Positions 9,389 to 17,839 of a stretch of 64,000 nucleotides of DNA are shown here, piece by piece; positions within the stretch are counted from its first letter, which is position 1; each line of letters starts with the position of its first letter. A model generated the notes under the pieces. It had not been told where the DNA came from. It saw nothing but the letters and a program-made list of their open reading frames with translations, and ran no database searches. A program made the translations under genes and the position numbers. The stretch is from DSOI01 sp041394885 (lineage in GTDB: Bacteria > Acidobacteriota > Terriglobia > Bryobacterales > Bryobacteraceae). The stretch lies in assembly GCA_041394885.1 (NCBI GenBank), contig JAWKHI010000044.1:3371-67370 (forward strand), read 5' to 3'.

Positions 9389-10948
9389 TTGATGATATCG
9401 CCCCTCACCCCGCTATCGTTTCTGGCTCGATCCGCGATGGTCTATCCGAACAAGATCGCCGTCGTCGACGGGGAGCGACGTTATAGTTATACCGAGTTCA
9501 ACGAACGCGTCCACCGTCTGGGCGCGGCTTTGCGTTCGGCTGGCGTGGAAAAGGGAGATCGCGTCGCGGTCCTCGCGCAAAATTCGCCGGCGGCGCTCGA
9601 GCCGCACTACGGCGTGCCGCTCATCGGCGCCGTGCTTGTCATGCTGAACTATCGCCTGAATGGCGCGGAGTTGGCATGGATGCTCGATCATTGCGAAGCC
9701 AAGGTGCTGATTACGCAGCCGGAGTTCCTTCCGATGATCGAGCCCGAACTCCATCGCCTCGGACATCTGCAGCTGATGACCGACGACTACGAGTCACTGC
9801 TGGCGCGTGGCGCGCTGCCCCTTGCCGACATCCCGGAACCGGAAGAGAACGACGTCATTTCGATCAACTACACTTCCGGCACCACGGGCTTTCCGAAGGG
9901 CGTGATGCATACCCACCGCGGCGCGTATCTCAACGCTCTCGGGGAGGTGATGGAGATGAATATCCGCGAGGATTCGTCTTACCTGTGGACGGTTCCGATG
10001 TTCCACTGCAACGGTTGGTGCTTTACCTGGGCTGTCACCGCGGCCGGCGCGCGCCACATCTGCCTGCCGCGAGTGGATCCGGAACGGATCGTCGAATGCA
10101 TCGAGAAGGAAGGCGTCACGCACATGGGCGGCGCGCCCGTGGTGGTGAACACGCTCGCCAATTACTGCTCCACGCGCGGGATCACGTTCCCGCGCAAGGT
10201 ACGCATCACCACCGCTGGAGCGCCTCCTTCGCCGGCGGTTATCCGCGGCGCGCTCGAAATGGGCGCCGAGGTGGAGCACGTCTACGGGCTTACCGAAACC
10301 TACGGTCCGCACACCATCTGCGCGTGGCGGAGCGAATGGAACGAACTCTCCATTCCCGACCATGCGCGGAAGAAGGCCCGCCAGGGCGTCCCCTACGCCG
10401 TCAACGGAACCGAACTCCGCGTGGTGGATGACTCGATGAACGACGTGCCGCGCGACGGCCAGACGATGGGCGAGATCATCATGCGCGGCAACAACGTGAT
10501 GGCCGGCTACTTCAAGAATCCGAAAGCCACCGAAGAAGCATTCCGGGGCGGCTGGTTCCACTCCGGCGACATCGCCGTGTGGCACGCCGACGGATACGTG
10601 GAGATCCGCGACCGCAGTAAGGACATCATTATCTCGGGCGGCGAGAACATCTCTTCGGTGGAGGTGGAGCGGACGCTTTGGGACCATCCGGCCGTGCTCG
10701 AAGCCGCGGTGGTGGCCTTCCCGGACGAGCGTTGGGGAGAGGTGCCCAAGGCGCACGTGACGCTCAAGGAAGGCGCTGAGGCCACCGCCGCCGAGTTGAT
10801 CGAGTTCTGCCGGTCCCGCCTGGCGCATTTCAAGTGCCCCAAGCACATCGAGTTCGGATTGCTGCCGAAGACGGCAACCGGCAAGATCCGAAAGAACGAG
10901 CTCCGCGCGGCCGCCTGGGCGGGCCATGAAACGACGGTGAAAGGATGA
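9389..10948 (+). CDS. AMP-dependent acyl-CoA synthetase (fatty-acid-CoA ligase type)
   Basis: This 519-residue ANL-family ligase shows the phosphate loop YTSGTTGFPKG (about 162-172), VYGLTETYGP (about 300), the WFHSGDIA aspartate motif (about 390), ISGGENISS (about 415) and the C-terminal catalytic lysine in KTATGKIRKNE. It activates a carboxylic acid with ATP to the acyl-AMP and then the CoA thioester. The sequence resembles medium- or long-chain acyl-CoA ligases. Translation may start at TTG 9389 or at the next codon, ATG 9392. It overlaps the enoyl-CoA hydratase gene by 4 bases, so the pair is probably translationally coupled and serves one acyl-CoA pathway. Confidence 0.92.
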   Translation: MMISPLTPLSFLARSAMVYPNKIAVVDGERRYSYTEFNERVHRLGAALRSAGVEKGDRVAVLAQNSPAALEPHYGVPLIGAVLVMLNYRLNGAELAWMLDHCEAKVLITQPEFLPMIEPELHRLGHLQLMTDDYESLLARGALPLADIPEPEENDVISINYTSGTTGFPKGVMHTHRGAYLNALGEVMEMNIREDSSYLWTVPMFHCNGWCFTWAVTAAGARHICLPRVDPERIVECIEKEGVTHMGGAPVVVNTLANYCSTRGITFPRKVRITTAGAPPSPAVIRGALEMGAEVEHVYGLTETYGPHTICAWRSEWNELSIPDHARKKARQGVPYAVNGTELRVVDDSMNDVPRDGQTMGEIIMRGNNVMAGYFKNPKATEEAFRGGWFHSGDIAVWHADGYVEIRDRSKDIIISGGENISSVEVERTLWDHPAVLEAAVVAFPDERWGEVPKAHVTLKEGAEATAAELIEFCRSRLAHFKCPKHIEFGLLPKTATGKIRKNELRAAAWAGHETTVKG

Positions 10949-11715
10949 GCAACGTCACCGTCGAGCATCGGGAGCGAACGGCGATCGTCACATTGAACCG
11001 GCCTGAAAGGCGAAATGCGCTTTCGCTCGCGATGATGGGCGAAATCACCGATGCCTTGCGCCGGATCGGGGCTGGAGGTGAGGCGCGCGCCGTCATCCTG
11101 GCCGCCGCCGGGCCTGTGTTCAGCTCCGGCCATGACTTGACCGAGATGACCGGGCGGAGCGTGAACGAGTATCGTGAACTTTTCGACGTCTGCACGCGGC
11201 TGATGGAGACGATCCAGGCGATCCCGCAGCCGGTGATCGCCGAGGTGCAGGGGCTGGCCACCGCGGCCGGATGCCAGTTGGCGGCGACTTGCGACATGGC
11301 CGTGGTGAGCCATCAGGCCGCGTTCGCCACGCCCGGCGTACGCATTGGGCTGTTCTGCACAACGCCCATGGTGGCGCTGACGCGCGCCATCGGCCGTAAG
11401 CGCGCCATGGAGATGTTACTCACCGGCCGCCGAGTGGATGCCGCCACCGCGGTGGAATGGGGCTTGGCCAATCGTGCGGTGTCCCCCGGGGATCTTCGCA
11501 AGTCATCGCTCGAACTTGCCGCGGAAGTAGCCGCCGCCAGCAGCTTTACCGTCGCGCTGGGCAAGCAGGCGTTCTATGCTCAGATCGATCTGGACCAGCC
11601 GAAAGCGTACGCCTACGCCAAGGAGGTGATGTCGATGAACGCGCTGGCCGACGATGCGCAAGAGGGTATCGGGGCGTTCCTGGCCAAGCGCGAGCCTTGC
11701 TGGAAGGGGCGGTGA
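10945..11715 (+). CDS. Enoyl-CoA hydratase/isomerase family protein (ECHDC3-like)
   Basis: The 256-residue crotonase-fold protein contains VTLNRPERRNALS, the oxyanion segment FSSGHDLTEM near residue 59 and VQGLATAAGCQLAATCDM near 105. The AAGCQL version of the usual G-rich loop and the FATPGVRIGLFCTTP segment are typical of the ECHDC3-like subgroup. Crotonases hydrate, isomerise or hydrolyse acyl-CoA thioesters; the exact reaction is unclear. Its ATG overlaps the ligase stop (ATGA), indicating an operon. Confidence 0.9.
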   Translation: MSNVTVEHRERTAIVTLNRPERRNALSLAMMGEITDALRRIGAGGEARAVILAAAGPVFSSGHDLTEMTGRSVNEYRELFDVCTRLMETIQAIPQPVIAEVQGLATAAGCQLAATCDMAVVSHQAAFATPGVRIGLFCTTPMVALTRAIGRKRAMEMLLTGRRVDAATAVEWGLANRAVSPGDLRKSSLELAAEVAAASSFTVALGKQAFYAQIDLDQPKAYAYAKEVMSMNALADDAQEGIGAFLAKREPCWKGR

Positions 11716-11793
11716 GAGCTGGGAACGACACCGAGTTCGCGAGTGCTAGGTTCCATCGGCCCAGTACGCTTATAATTCTTTATTAGTAAGCCC

Positions 11794-13566
11794 ATGCGTA
11801 TCGGACGATCGTTTCTCCTCGCCGTCACGCTTACGCTCTCCCATCAAGCGGCCCGGGCCGACTTCGGGATGGCGCAGCGCGCGCTCGCCAATGGCGACTA
11901 TCCCACCGCGATCCGCGAGTTCACACGCGAGGCCGAGGCCGGCCACCTGGAATCACAGTTGATCATGGCCCGGTTGAACGAGGAAGGCCGGGGCTTGGCG
12001 GCCAATCCCGCCGAAGCTTTCCGGTGGTACTTGAAAGCAGCGCAACAGGGCGACACCGAGGCTCAATACCGCGCTGGTTCGGCGCTCGCGGCCGGCCGCG
12101 GCGTCCCAAAGAGCGAAGCCGATGGGGCGCCACTGCTCGAGCAGGCAGCCGGCAAGGGTCATAAGTTGGCGCAGTTCGAATTGGCGGGATTGTTGGAGAA
12201 AGGAGCGGGCGTGGAGAAGGACGAAGCGCGGGCGCTCGCCCTGTATAAGAAGGCGGCAGAACAGGGTCACCCCGAATCCCAGTACCGCGCCGCGGTCATG
12301 CTCGAGGAAGGACGCGGCGCGGACCAGGACCTGACCGCCGCGCTGGCATGGCTGCACAAAGCGGGCGACGCGGGCATCGTGGACGCGGAGTTGCGTCTGG
12401 GCCGGGCCTACGAACAGGGCAAAGGTGTGGAGAAGGATGAAACCGAAGCCTTCAATTGGTTGAGCGTGGCGGCGAGCGACGGCAGCGCGGAGGCGATGTT
12501 CCGGACTTCGGAGATGCTCTCGACCGGCCGGGGCGTGGCGGCCAATCCCGCGAAAGCCCTGGAGTGGATGGAAAAGGCGGCCGCGAAGGGCCACGTGGAA
12601 GCGCAGTTCGGCCTCGCGTCAAAGTATGCCAATGGGCAGGGCGTGGAGCGGGACCCGGCCAAAGCCGCCCAGTGGTTCCGCACGGCGGCCGAAAACGGTC
12701 ACGCCGGCGCATTCTTTCAATTGCGGATGCTCCAGGCGTCCGGGGTCGCGATGAGCGGCGCCGAATTGCTCAAGGCGTATCAGGTGATGGCCGATCAGGG
12801 AAACGGAGACGCGCAATACGATCTCGCCGGTCTCTATTTGAACGGCGATGGCGTACCGAGAAATCAACAGCAGGCCATCGAGTGGCTGCGCAAAGCCGCC
12901 GCGCAGCAGCACGCGGGCGCACAGTTCCGCCTCGCCCAGATCCTGCAGGACCGCGAGGGCGGCGGAGCCGAAGCGGCGAAGATGCTCGAAAGCGCCGCCA
13001 AGCAGGGACACCCCGGCGCACAGTATCAGTACGCGCTGTGGCTGGCGATGGGAAAAAGCGGCGCGCCGCGCAACGACGCAGAGGTGAATCAGTGGCTGCA
13101 GTCCGCCGCGGAACAGGGGCACACCGAGGCCCAGTTGTCATTGGCGTCGCGGCTGGCCAGCGGAGTGGGGGGTGTGAAGGACGAAGCCGGCGCGCTGCAC
13201 TGGTACAAGCAGGCCGCCGAAAGTGGGAATCCGGAAGCGGAGTTCGCTTATGGCGCGGCGCTGGCCGGAGAGAAGGCGACCGCGGCGGACCTGCCGGAAG
13301 CGTCGCGATGGGTGCGCAAGGCCGCCGAGGCGTCGCATCCGCCGGCGATGGCGTTGCTCGGCTTGTTCTACCTTGACGGCCGTGGCGTGGCGCAGGATTA
13401 CGTCCAGGCCCACATGTGGCTGAACCTCGCGGCCGCTCACGGAGATCAGACAGGAGCGGAGGGCCGGCAGCGGCTGAACCAGATGATGACCAGAGAACAG
13501 ATGGCGCAGGCGCAGGAACTCGCCCGGGAGTGGAAGCCAGCATCCCGGGAGCCGTCTCACCGGTAG
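11794..13566 (+). CDS. Secreted Sel1-repeat (TPR-like) protein
   Basis: This 590-residue protein has a signal peptide (FLLAVTLTLSHQAARA). Nearly all the rest is a solenoid of roughly 36-residue Sel1 repeats of the form A..WY.KAA.QG...AQ..LG..Y..G.GV..D, more than a dozen copies. Sel1 solenoids mediate protein-protein contacts, often in envelope signalling. A TATAAT box at 11771-11776 with no convincing -35 lies 17 bases before the ATG. The downstream enolase-superfamily gene starts 11 bases after its stop, so they may be cotranscribed. Confidence 0.9.
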   Translation: MRIGRSFLLAVTLTLSHQAARADFGMAQRALANGDYPTAIREFTREAEAGHLESQLIMARLNEEGRGLAANPAEAFRWYLKAAQQGDTEAQYRAGSALAAGRGVPKSEADGAPLLEQAAGKGHKLAQFELAGLLEKGAGVEKDEARALALYKKAAEQGHPESQYRAAVMLEEGRGADQDLTAALAWLHKAGDAGIVDAELRLGRAYEQGKGVEKDETEAFNWLSVAASDGSAEAMFRTSEMLSTGRGVAANPAKALEWMEKAAAKGHVEAQFGLASKYANGQGVERDPAKAAQWFRTAAENGHAGAFFQLRMLQASGVAMSGAELLKAYQVMADQGNGDAQYDLAGLYLNGDGVPRNQQQAIEWLRKAAAQQHAGAQFRLAQILQDREGGGAEAAKMLESAAKQGHPGAQYQYALWLAMGKSGAPRNDAEVNQWLQSAAEQGHTEAQLSLASRLASGVGGVKDEAGALHWYKQAAESGNPEAEFAYGAALAGEKATAADLPEASRWVRKAAEASHPPAMALLGLFYLDGRGVAQDYVQAHMWLNLAAAHGDQTGAEGRQRLNQMMTREQMAQAQELAREWKPASREPSHR

Positions 13567-13577
13567 CCGGATCGCGG

Positions 13578-14684
13578 ATGAAAATCGAACGTGTCAGGCT
13601 CACCCATGTACGGATTCCGCTGGTGGAGCCGTTCCGAATCAGCAACGGCGAGGTCTCCGAGAAAGATGGCATCGTCGTTGAATTGATGTCGGAAGGGCTG
13701 GTGGGCGCCGGCGAATCGTCACCGATGGCGGGCAATTTCTACTCCTCCGATACCCCCGAGGATTGCTGGCTGCAGCTGTCGCGCGAGTTGGCGCCACAGA
13801 CTGCGGGCCGTGAGTTCACATCCCTCGATGAGGCCTGTGCGTGGGTGAACCATCTGCCGGGCAGCAACTTCGCCAAGGTGGGAATCGAGACCGCCTTCTG
13901 GGACCTGGAAGCGCAGCGGCGCGGAGTGCCCCTGCACCGTCTGCTCGGCGGCGAAGGAGACTCCGCCGATTCCGGCTTGGCGGTGGGATTGTACGATACC
14001 GATACGCAATTGCTGGCCGCGATTGAGAAGCATCTGGCGCGAGACGCCTACAAGCGCGTGAAAGTGAAGATCCAGCGTGGGCGTGACGTCGACCTGGTGC
14101 GCAACGTTCGATCCGCTCTGGGCGATTTCCCTCTCATGACCGACGCCAATGCCGACTACACGCTCGCCCATCGCGGCGTGTTTCAGGAGTTGGATCTGTA
14201 TGGGCTGATGATGTTCGAGCAGCCGCTGGGCGGCGCGATGCTCGCCGAATCGGGCGAGTTGCAGGCGGGGTTGCGAACGCCAGTGTGCCTCGACGAGAGC
14301 CTGGAGTCACCGGCCGACGCCGATCGAGCCGCGGCCACGGGCGCTTGCCGCATCGCCAACATCAAAATTCAGCGCGTGGGCGGATTTTCCAATGCGCTCG
14401 ATTTGTACCGGCGGGCGCGCGCCCACGGATTTTCGATCTGGGTGGGCACGATGCCCGAATTGGGAATCGGGCAGGCGCAGGGCGCCGCGCTCCAGACGCT
14501 GGCCGGGTGCGACTATCCCACCGACGTGGAGGCGAGCGCGCGCTGGTTCCGCGCCGACATCGTCGAGCCCTGGATCGAAGTGCGCGGAGGCGAGATCGCG
14601 ATGCCGGACGCGCCCGGACTCGGGTACGCGCTCGATCGAGCCAGCATGGAGCGATACAGGGTGGCACACGCCGAATTCGAGTGA
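13578..14684 (+). CDS. Enolase-superfamily enzyme, OSBS/NSAR (MenC)-like
   Basis: The 368-residue protein has the muconate-lactonising-enzyme layout: an N-terminal capping domain (HVRIPLVEPFRISNGE), then a barrel with KVKIQ near residue 162 (acid/base lysines), metal-ligand Asp in TDANADY (about 190), Glu in FEQPLGG (about 214), Asp in CLDES (about 238) and a second-side lysine in NIKIQRVGG (about 263). These residues fit o-succinylbenzoate synthase/N-succinylamino-acid racemase types. No other menaquinone genes are nearby, so racemase or a different dehydratase activity is possible. The start at 13578 is at the conserved N-terminus; longer in-frame versions overlap the Sel1 gene. Confidence 0.8.
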   Translation: MKIERVRLTHVRIPLVEPFRISNGEVSEKDGIVVELMSEGLVGAGESSPMAGNFYSSDTPEDCWLQLSRELAPQTAGREFTSLDEACAWVNHLPGSNFAKVGIETAFWDLEAQRRGVPLHRLLGGEGDSADSGLAVGLYDTDTQLLAAIEKHLARDAYKRVKVKIQRGRDVDLVRNVRSALGDFPLMTDANADYTLAHRGVFQELDLYGLMMFEQPLGGAMLAESGELQAGLRTPVCLDESLESPADADRAAATGACRIANIKIQRVGGFSNALDLYRRARAHGFSIWVGTMPELGIGQAQGAALQTLAGCDYPTDVEASARWFRADIVEPWIEVRGGEIAMPDAPGLGYALDRASMERYRVAHAEFE

Positions 14685-14704
14685 GCCAGGAAAGTGGGTA
14701 CGGA

Positions 14705-15460
14705 ATGAGAGCCAAGTGGGAAGCACTGTCGCGCGGCGAGCGCACGATCGGGGCATTTTTGAGCACCGGCTACCCGGTGAACGCCGAACTGGTGGGACAG
14801 TCCGGCTATGACTTCGTGATCATCGATCTCGAGCATGGCATGGGATCGGAACGCGACATCTTGGGGCAAATGCATGCACTGTCGGCCACCGGCACGGCCG
14901 GCCTGGTGCGCGTGGAAAGCCATGACCGGCAGCGCGTACACCGGATCCTCGACTTGGGCGCGCACGGCATCATGTTTCCGCGCGTCGACACGGCCCAGCA
15001 GGCGCGCGACTGCGTGGCGGCCATGCGCTACCCGCCGCGCGGAGTCCGCGGCGTGGCGACCCTGGTGCGCGCCAGCGGCTACGGCAAGGATTTCGACGGC
15101 TACCGCGATTCGAGCGAAGCCGAGTTACTAACCATACTGCAGATTGAGACCGCCGAGGCGGTGCGAAACGTGGAGCAGATCGCGGCGGTGGAGGGAGCGG
15201 GCGTCCTTTTCGTTGGCCCCTTCGACCTGTCGACCAGTCTCGGGGTCTTCCGGCAGTACGACCATCCGGTGTTTGTGGAAGCGGTGGAGAAGACCATCGC
15301 GGCGGCCAAGCGCCACGGGCGGCCATTGGGGATCCTGCTCCCGTCGCCGGCTGACCTGGGTCGCTATCACGACCTCGGGTTCCGGCTGATCACCTGCGGC
15401 GCCGATACGTCGATGCTGCAATCGGCGGCGCGGGAGATGGCGCGCGTTTTGCGGAGTTGA
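14705..15460 (+). CDS. HpcH/HpaI-type class II aldolase/citrate lyase family protein
   Basis: The 251-residue barrel protein has IIDLEHGMG (about 38-46), RVESHDRQRVHRILDLGAHG, MFPRVDT with the catalytic Arg/metal region, the ETAEAVRNV glutamate motif (about 147) and LFVGPFDLS (about 170). Family members reversibly cleave 2-keto-4-hydroxy acids to pyruvate or oxaloacetate plus an aldehyde, using a divalent metal. It lies 20 bases after the enolase-superfamily gene; the pair may form a short sugar-acid or keto-acid pathway, which is inferred from position only. The gene ends just before the lysine-operon promoter. Confidence 0.88.
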   Translation: MRAKWEALSRGERTIGAFLSTGYPVNAELVGQSGYDFVIIDLEHGMGSERDILGQMHALSATGTAGLVRVESHDRQRVHRILDLGAHGIMFPRVDTAQQARDCVAAMRYPPRGVRGVATLVRASGYGKDFDGYRDSSEAELLTILQIETAEAVRNVEQIAAVEGAGVLFVGPFDLSTSLGVFRQYDHPVFVEAVEKTIAAAKRHGRPLGILLPSPADLGRYHDLGFRLITCGADTSMLQSAAREMARVLRS

Positions 15461-15496
15461 ACACAGGTCCGGACGAATCGGACGAGTTGCATCGTA

Positions 15497-15526
15497 TTGA
15501 CGAAACCGGCGAGTGTCGGCTACTCT
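15497..15526 (+). promoter_or_regulatory. Sigma-70-type promoter of the lysine operon
   Basis: TTGACG (15497-15502), an 18-base spacer and TACTCT (15521-15526) form a plausible housekeeping promoter. Transcription from it would begin almost exactly where the lysine riboswitch starts. Confidence 0.6.
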
Positions 15527-15530
15527 GGAA

Positions 15531-15717
15531 AAGATCCCGGTAGAGGAGCGGTCACCATCAGTAGCCGTGTGCGATGTTCCGGATAGCCCCGGAGGCGCGG
15601 TGAAAGGGGATGATCGCCGAAACCGAAGGCGGCGGCGCAAAGGCCCCCGAGGTTGGGGAGTTGGGTTAAGACCCACTCACTGTCATCCCGCGCGCGGGGT
15701 GGAGCGCTATCGAGGGC
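15531..15717 (+). ncRNA. Lysine riboswitch (L box)
   Basis: The leader carries the conserved lysine-riboswitch core in the right order: GGTAGAGGAGCG (5' side of P1 and J1/2), ATCAGTAGCC, GGTGAAAGGGGATGATCGCC followed by GAA, then CACTGTCATCCCG and GGAGCGCTATCGAG closing P1. By eye these line up with the known Bacillus lysC leader blocks. The RNA binds lysine and down-regulates the genes behind it. GGTAG at 15539 can pair with CTATC in P1 or with CTACC at 15721-15725, which could be the switching step. The position directly upstream of six lysine/diaminopimelate genes supports the call. Confidence 0.88.
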
Positions 15718-15775
15718 AGGCTACCCGCTTACTCTCCCTGTTGCTTCCCCGTGTCGAGATTCCGGACTGAAACTT

Positions 15776-16780
15776 ATGAAAGTCTTCGAACTCGCACGCA
15801 CACTCATCGATATCGAATCTGTAACTCCCAACGAGTATGACGTCGGCGTCTATCTACACCAGTATCTGGAAGAACTGACGGCGCGAACTGGCGGCCACGT
15901 GGAACGGATGCCGGTGGAAGACCGGCGATTCAACGTGCTGGCGTGGTGGGGTGAACCGAAAGTGACTCTGTCCACCCACCAGGACACGGTACCGCCGTTC
16001 ATCTCCTCCCGCGAGGACGATGAATTCATCTGGGGACGCGGCGCCTGCGACGTGAAGGGCATCATCGCCGCGATGCTGTGCGCGGTGGAGGGGCTCCTGG
16101 AGCAGGGCATGCGCGATTTCGCCGTCCTGTTCGTGGTGGGCGAAGAACGCAATTCGGCGGGGGCCTACGAGGCGGCGAAGCATCCGCGGGGATCGCGATT
16201 TCTCATCAACGGTGAGCCGACCAGTAACCGGCTGGCGCTCGGCAGCAAGGGCGCGCTGCGGTATGAGGTGAAGGCGTCCGGGCGGATGGCCCATTCCGCA
16301 TACCCGGAGTTAGGCGAATCCGCGATCGAGAAGTTACTCGATGCATTGGCCGCGCTGCGCGCCTTGGAGTTACCCGTGGATCCGGTGCTGGGCCCGAGCA
16401 CGATGAATATCGGCACCATCGCCGGGGGCCGCGCCCCGAACGTGATTCCCGATGAGGCGAAGGCGGAGATCATGATCCGGCTGGTGGGCGATCCCGCGTC
16501 GACGCGCGCCGCGGTGGCCGCCGCCTGCGCGGCGAAGGCCGAAGCGAGGGAGGTGCTGTGCATCCCGGCCTTGCATTTGAAGGCCGTGCCCGGCATCGAG
16601 ACCACCGTGGTTGCCTACACCACCGATATCCCGGCGTTTCAGGGCCAGTGGGGCGAACCGCTGCTGCTCGGGCCTGGGACCATTCACGTGGCGCACACCT
16701 CGGAGGAGCGAGTCCCGAAAAAAGAGCTGGTGGAGGCGGTGGAGCTGTATCAGCGGATGGTCCGGAGCCTACTGGCATGA
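15776..16780 (+). CDS. dapE: M20-family metallopeptidase, probable succinyl-diaminopimelate desuccinylase (DapE-like)
   Basis: The 334-residue M20 peptidase shows STHQDTVPP (about 66, metal His and Asp), the GRGACDVKG bridging Asp (about 90-97), GEERNSAG catalytic and metal Glu (about 121), NGEPTSN (about 143) and a late HTSEER metal His. M20 enzymes hydrolyse N-acyl amino acids with two zinc ions. Being first behind a lysine riboswitch and cotranscribed with dapD makes N-succinyl-LL-diaminopimelate desuccinylase likely. By sequence it could also pass as ArgE or acetyl-lysine deacetylase. The start is at 15776; longer forms would run into the riboswitch. It overlaps asd by 4 bases. Confidence 0.8.
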   Translation: MKVFELARTLIDIESVTPNEYDVGVYLHQYLEELTARTGGHVERMPVEDRRFNVLAWWGEPKVTLSTHQDTVPPFISSREDDEFIWGRGACDVKGIIAAMLCAVEGLLEQGMRDFAVLFVVGEERNSAGAYEAAKHPRGSRFLINGEPTSNRLALGSKGALRYEVKASGRMAHSAYPELGESAIEKLLDALAALRALELPVDPVLGPSTMNIGTIAGGRAPNVIPDEAKAEIMIRLVGDPASTRAAVAAACAAKAEAREVLCIPALHLKAVPGIETTVVAYTTDIPAFQGQWGEPLLLGPGTIHVAHTSEERVPKKELVEAVELYQRMVRSLLA

Positions 16781-17838
16781 TATCGGGAGAGGCGGGCAGG
16801 ATCGAAGTGGGGGTCCTGGGCGCGACGGGAATGGTGGGCCAGCACTTTGTGCGGTTCCTTTCCGGCCATCCCTGGTTTGCGCTGCGGTGGGTGGGCGCGA
16901 GCGGACGTTCCGCGGGCAGGCCGTACAGTGAGGCCGCGGCATGGCGCCTGGAGGGTGCACCCCCGGAGGAAGCGGCGGGCCTGCGCGTGGAGGAGTGCAA
17001 GCCGGGCAAAGCGCCGAAACTCTTGTTTTCGGCGATGGATTCCGGCGTCGCCACCGAGATCGAGCAGGCGTTCGCCGCCGCCGGGCACGTGGTGGTGTCG
17101 AACTCGCGCAATCACCGCATGGACCCGGATGTACCGCTGCTGGTTCCGGAGGTGAATCCGGATCATCTACAGGCGATCCACCAGCAGCAATCGCTGCGCG
17201 GGTGGAAAGGAATGATCGCGACCAATCCGAACTGCTCCACCGTGGTTCTCACCATGGCGTTGGGCGCGCTGAAGCCGTTCGGCCTGAAGCGGGCGGTGGT
17301 GACGACGATGCAGGCCATCTCGGGCGCCGGCTACCCGGGTGTGGCGTCGGTGGATATCAACGCCAACGTGGTTCCTCACATCGGAGGCGAAGAAGAAAAG
17401 ATGGAGAGTGAGACGCAGAAAATCCTGGGCGAGTACGAAGGCGGACACTTCCGGCCGCACCCGATCCGGGTGAGCGCGCACTGCAATCGCGTGCCCGTGC
17501 TCGACGGGCACACCGAAACCGTCTCCGTGGAGTTCGGCGTGCGTCCGACGCAGGCCGAACTGCTCGACGCGCTGGCGAGCTACCGCGGAACGCCGCAGGA
17601 GCGGAGGTTGCCGAGCGCTCCCGAGCGGCCGGTGATCTGCCTCACGGAGCCAGACCGTCCGCAGCCGCGCCGCGACGTGGAGCGTGAGCGTGGCATGGCG
17701 GTGTTTGTCGGCCGCCTGCGCCCATGCCCGGTGTTCGACTACAAGTTCGCGGCACTGGGGCATAACACCGTCCGGGGGGCGGCCGGCGCGGCAGTTTTGA
17801 ACGCGGAGTTGATGCGCTCGGAAGGGTTGTTGGACTGA
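16777..17838 (+). CDS. asd: Aspartate-semialdehyde dehydrogenase
   Basis: The 353-residue protein has the NADP loop GVLGATGMVGQHF (about 12-24), the catalytic cysteine in ATNPNCSTVVL (about 151) and SAHCNRVPVLDGH with the substrate-binding region. The cofactor-loop and catalytic blocks resemble the archaeal/yeast-type subfamily more than the E. coli type. It reduces aspartyl phosphate to aspartate semialdehyde, the second step toward lysine, threonine and methionine. The ATG overlaps the dapE-like stop by 4 bases, and lysC follows after one base, so translation is likely coupled. Confidence 0.94.
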   Translation: MISGEAGRIEVGVLGATGMVGQHFVRFLSGHPWFALRWVGASGRSAGRPYSEAAAWRLEGAPPEEAAGLRVEECKPGKAPKLLFSAMDSGVATEIEQAFAAAGHVVVSNSRNHRMDPDVPLLVPEVNPDHLQAIHQQQSLRGWKGMIATNPNCSTVVLTMALGALKPFGLKRAVVTTMQAISGAGYPGVASVDINANVVPHIGGEEEKMESETQKILGEYEGGHFRPHPIRVSAHCNRVPVLDGHTETVSVEFGVRPTQAELLDALASYRGTPQERRLPSAPERPVICLTEPDRPQPRRDVERERGMAVFVGRLRPCPVFDYKFAALGHNTVRGAAGAAVLNAELMRSEGLLD

Positions 17839-17839
17839 C

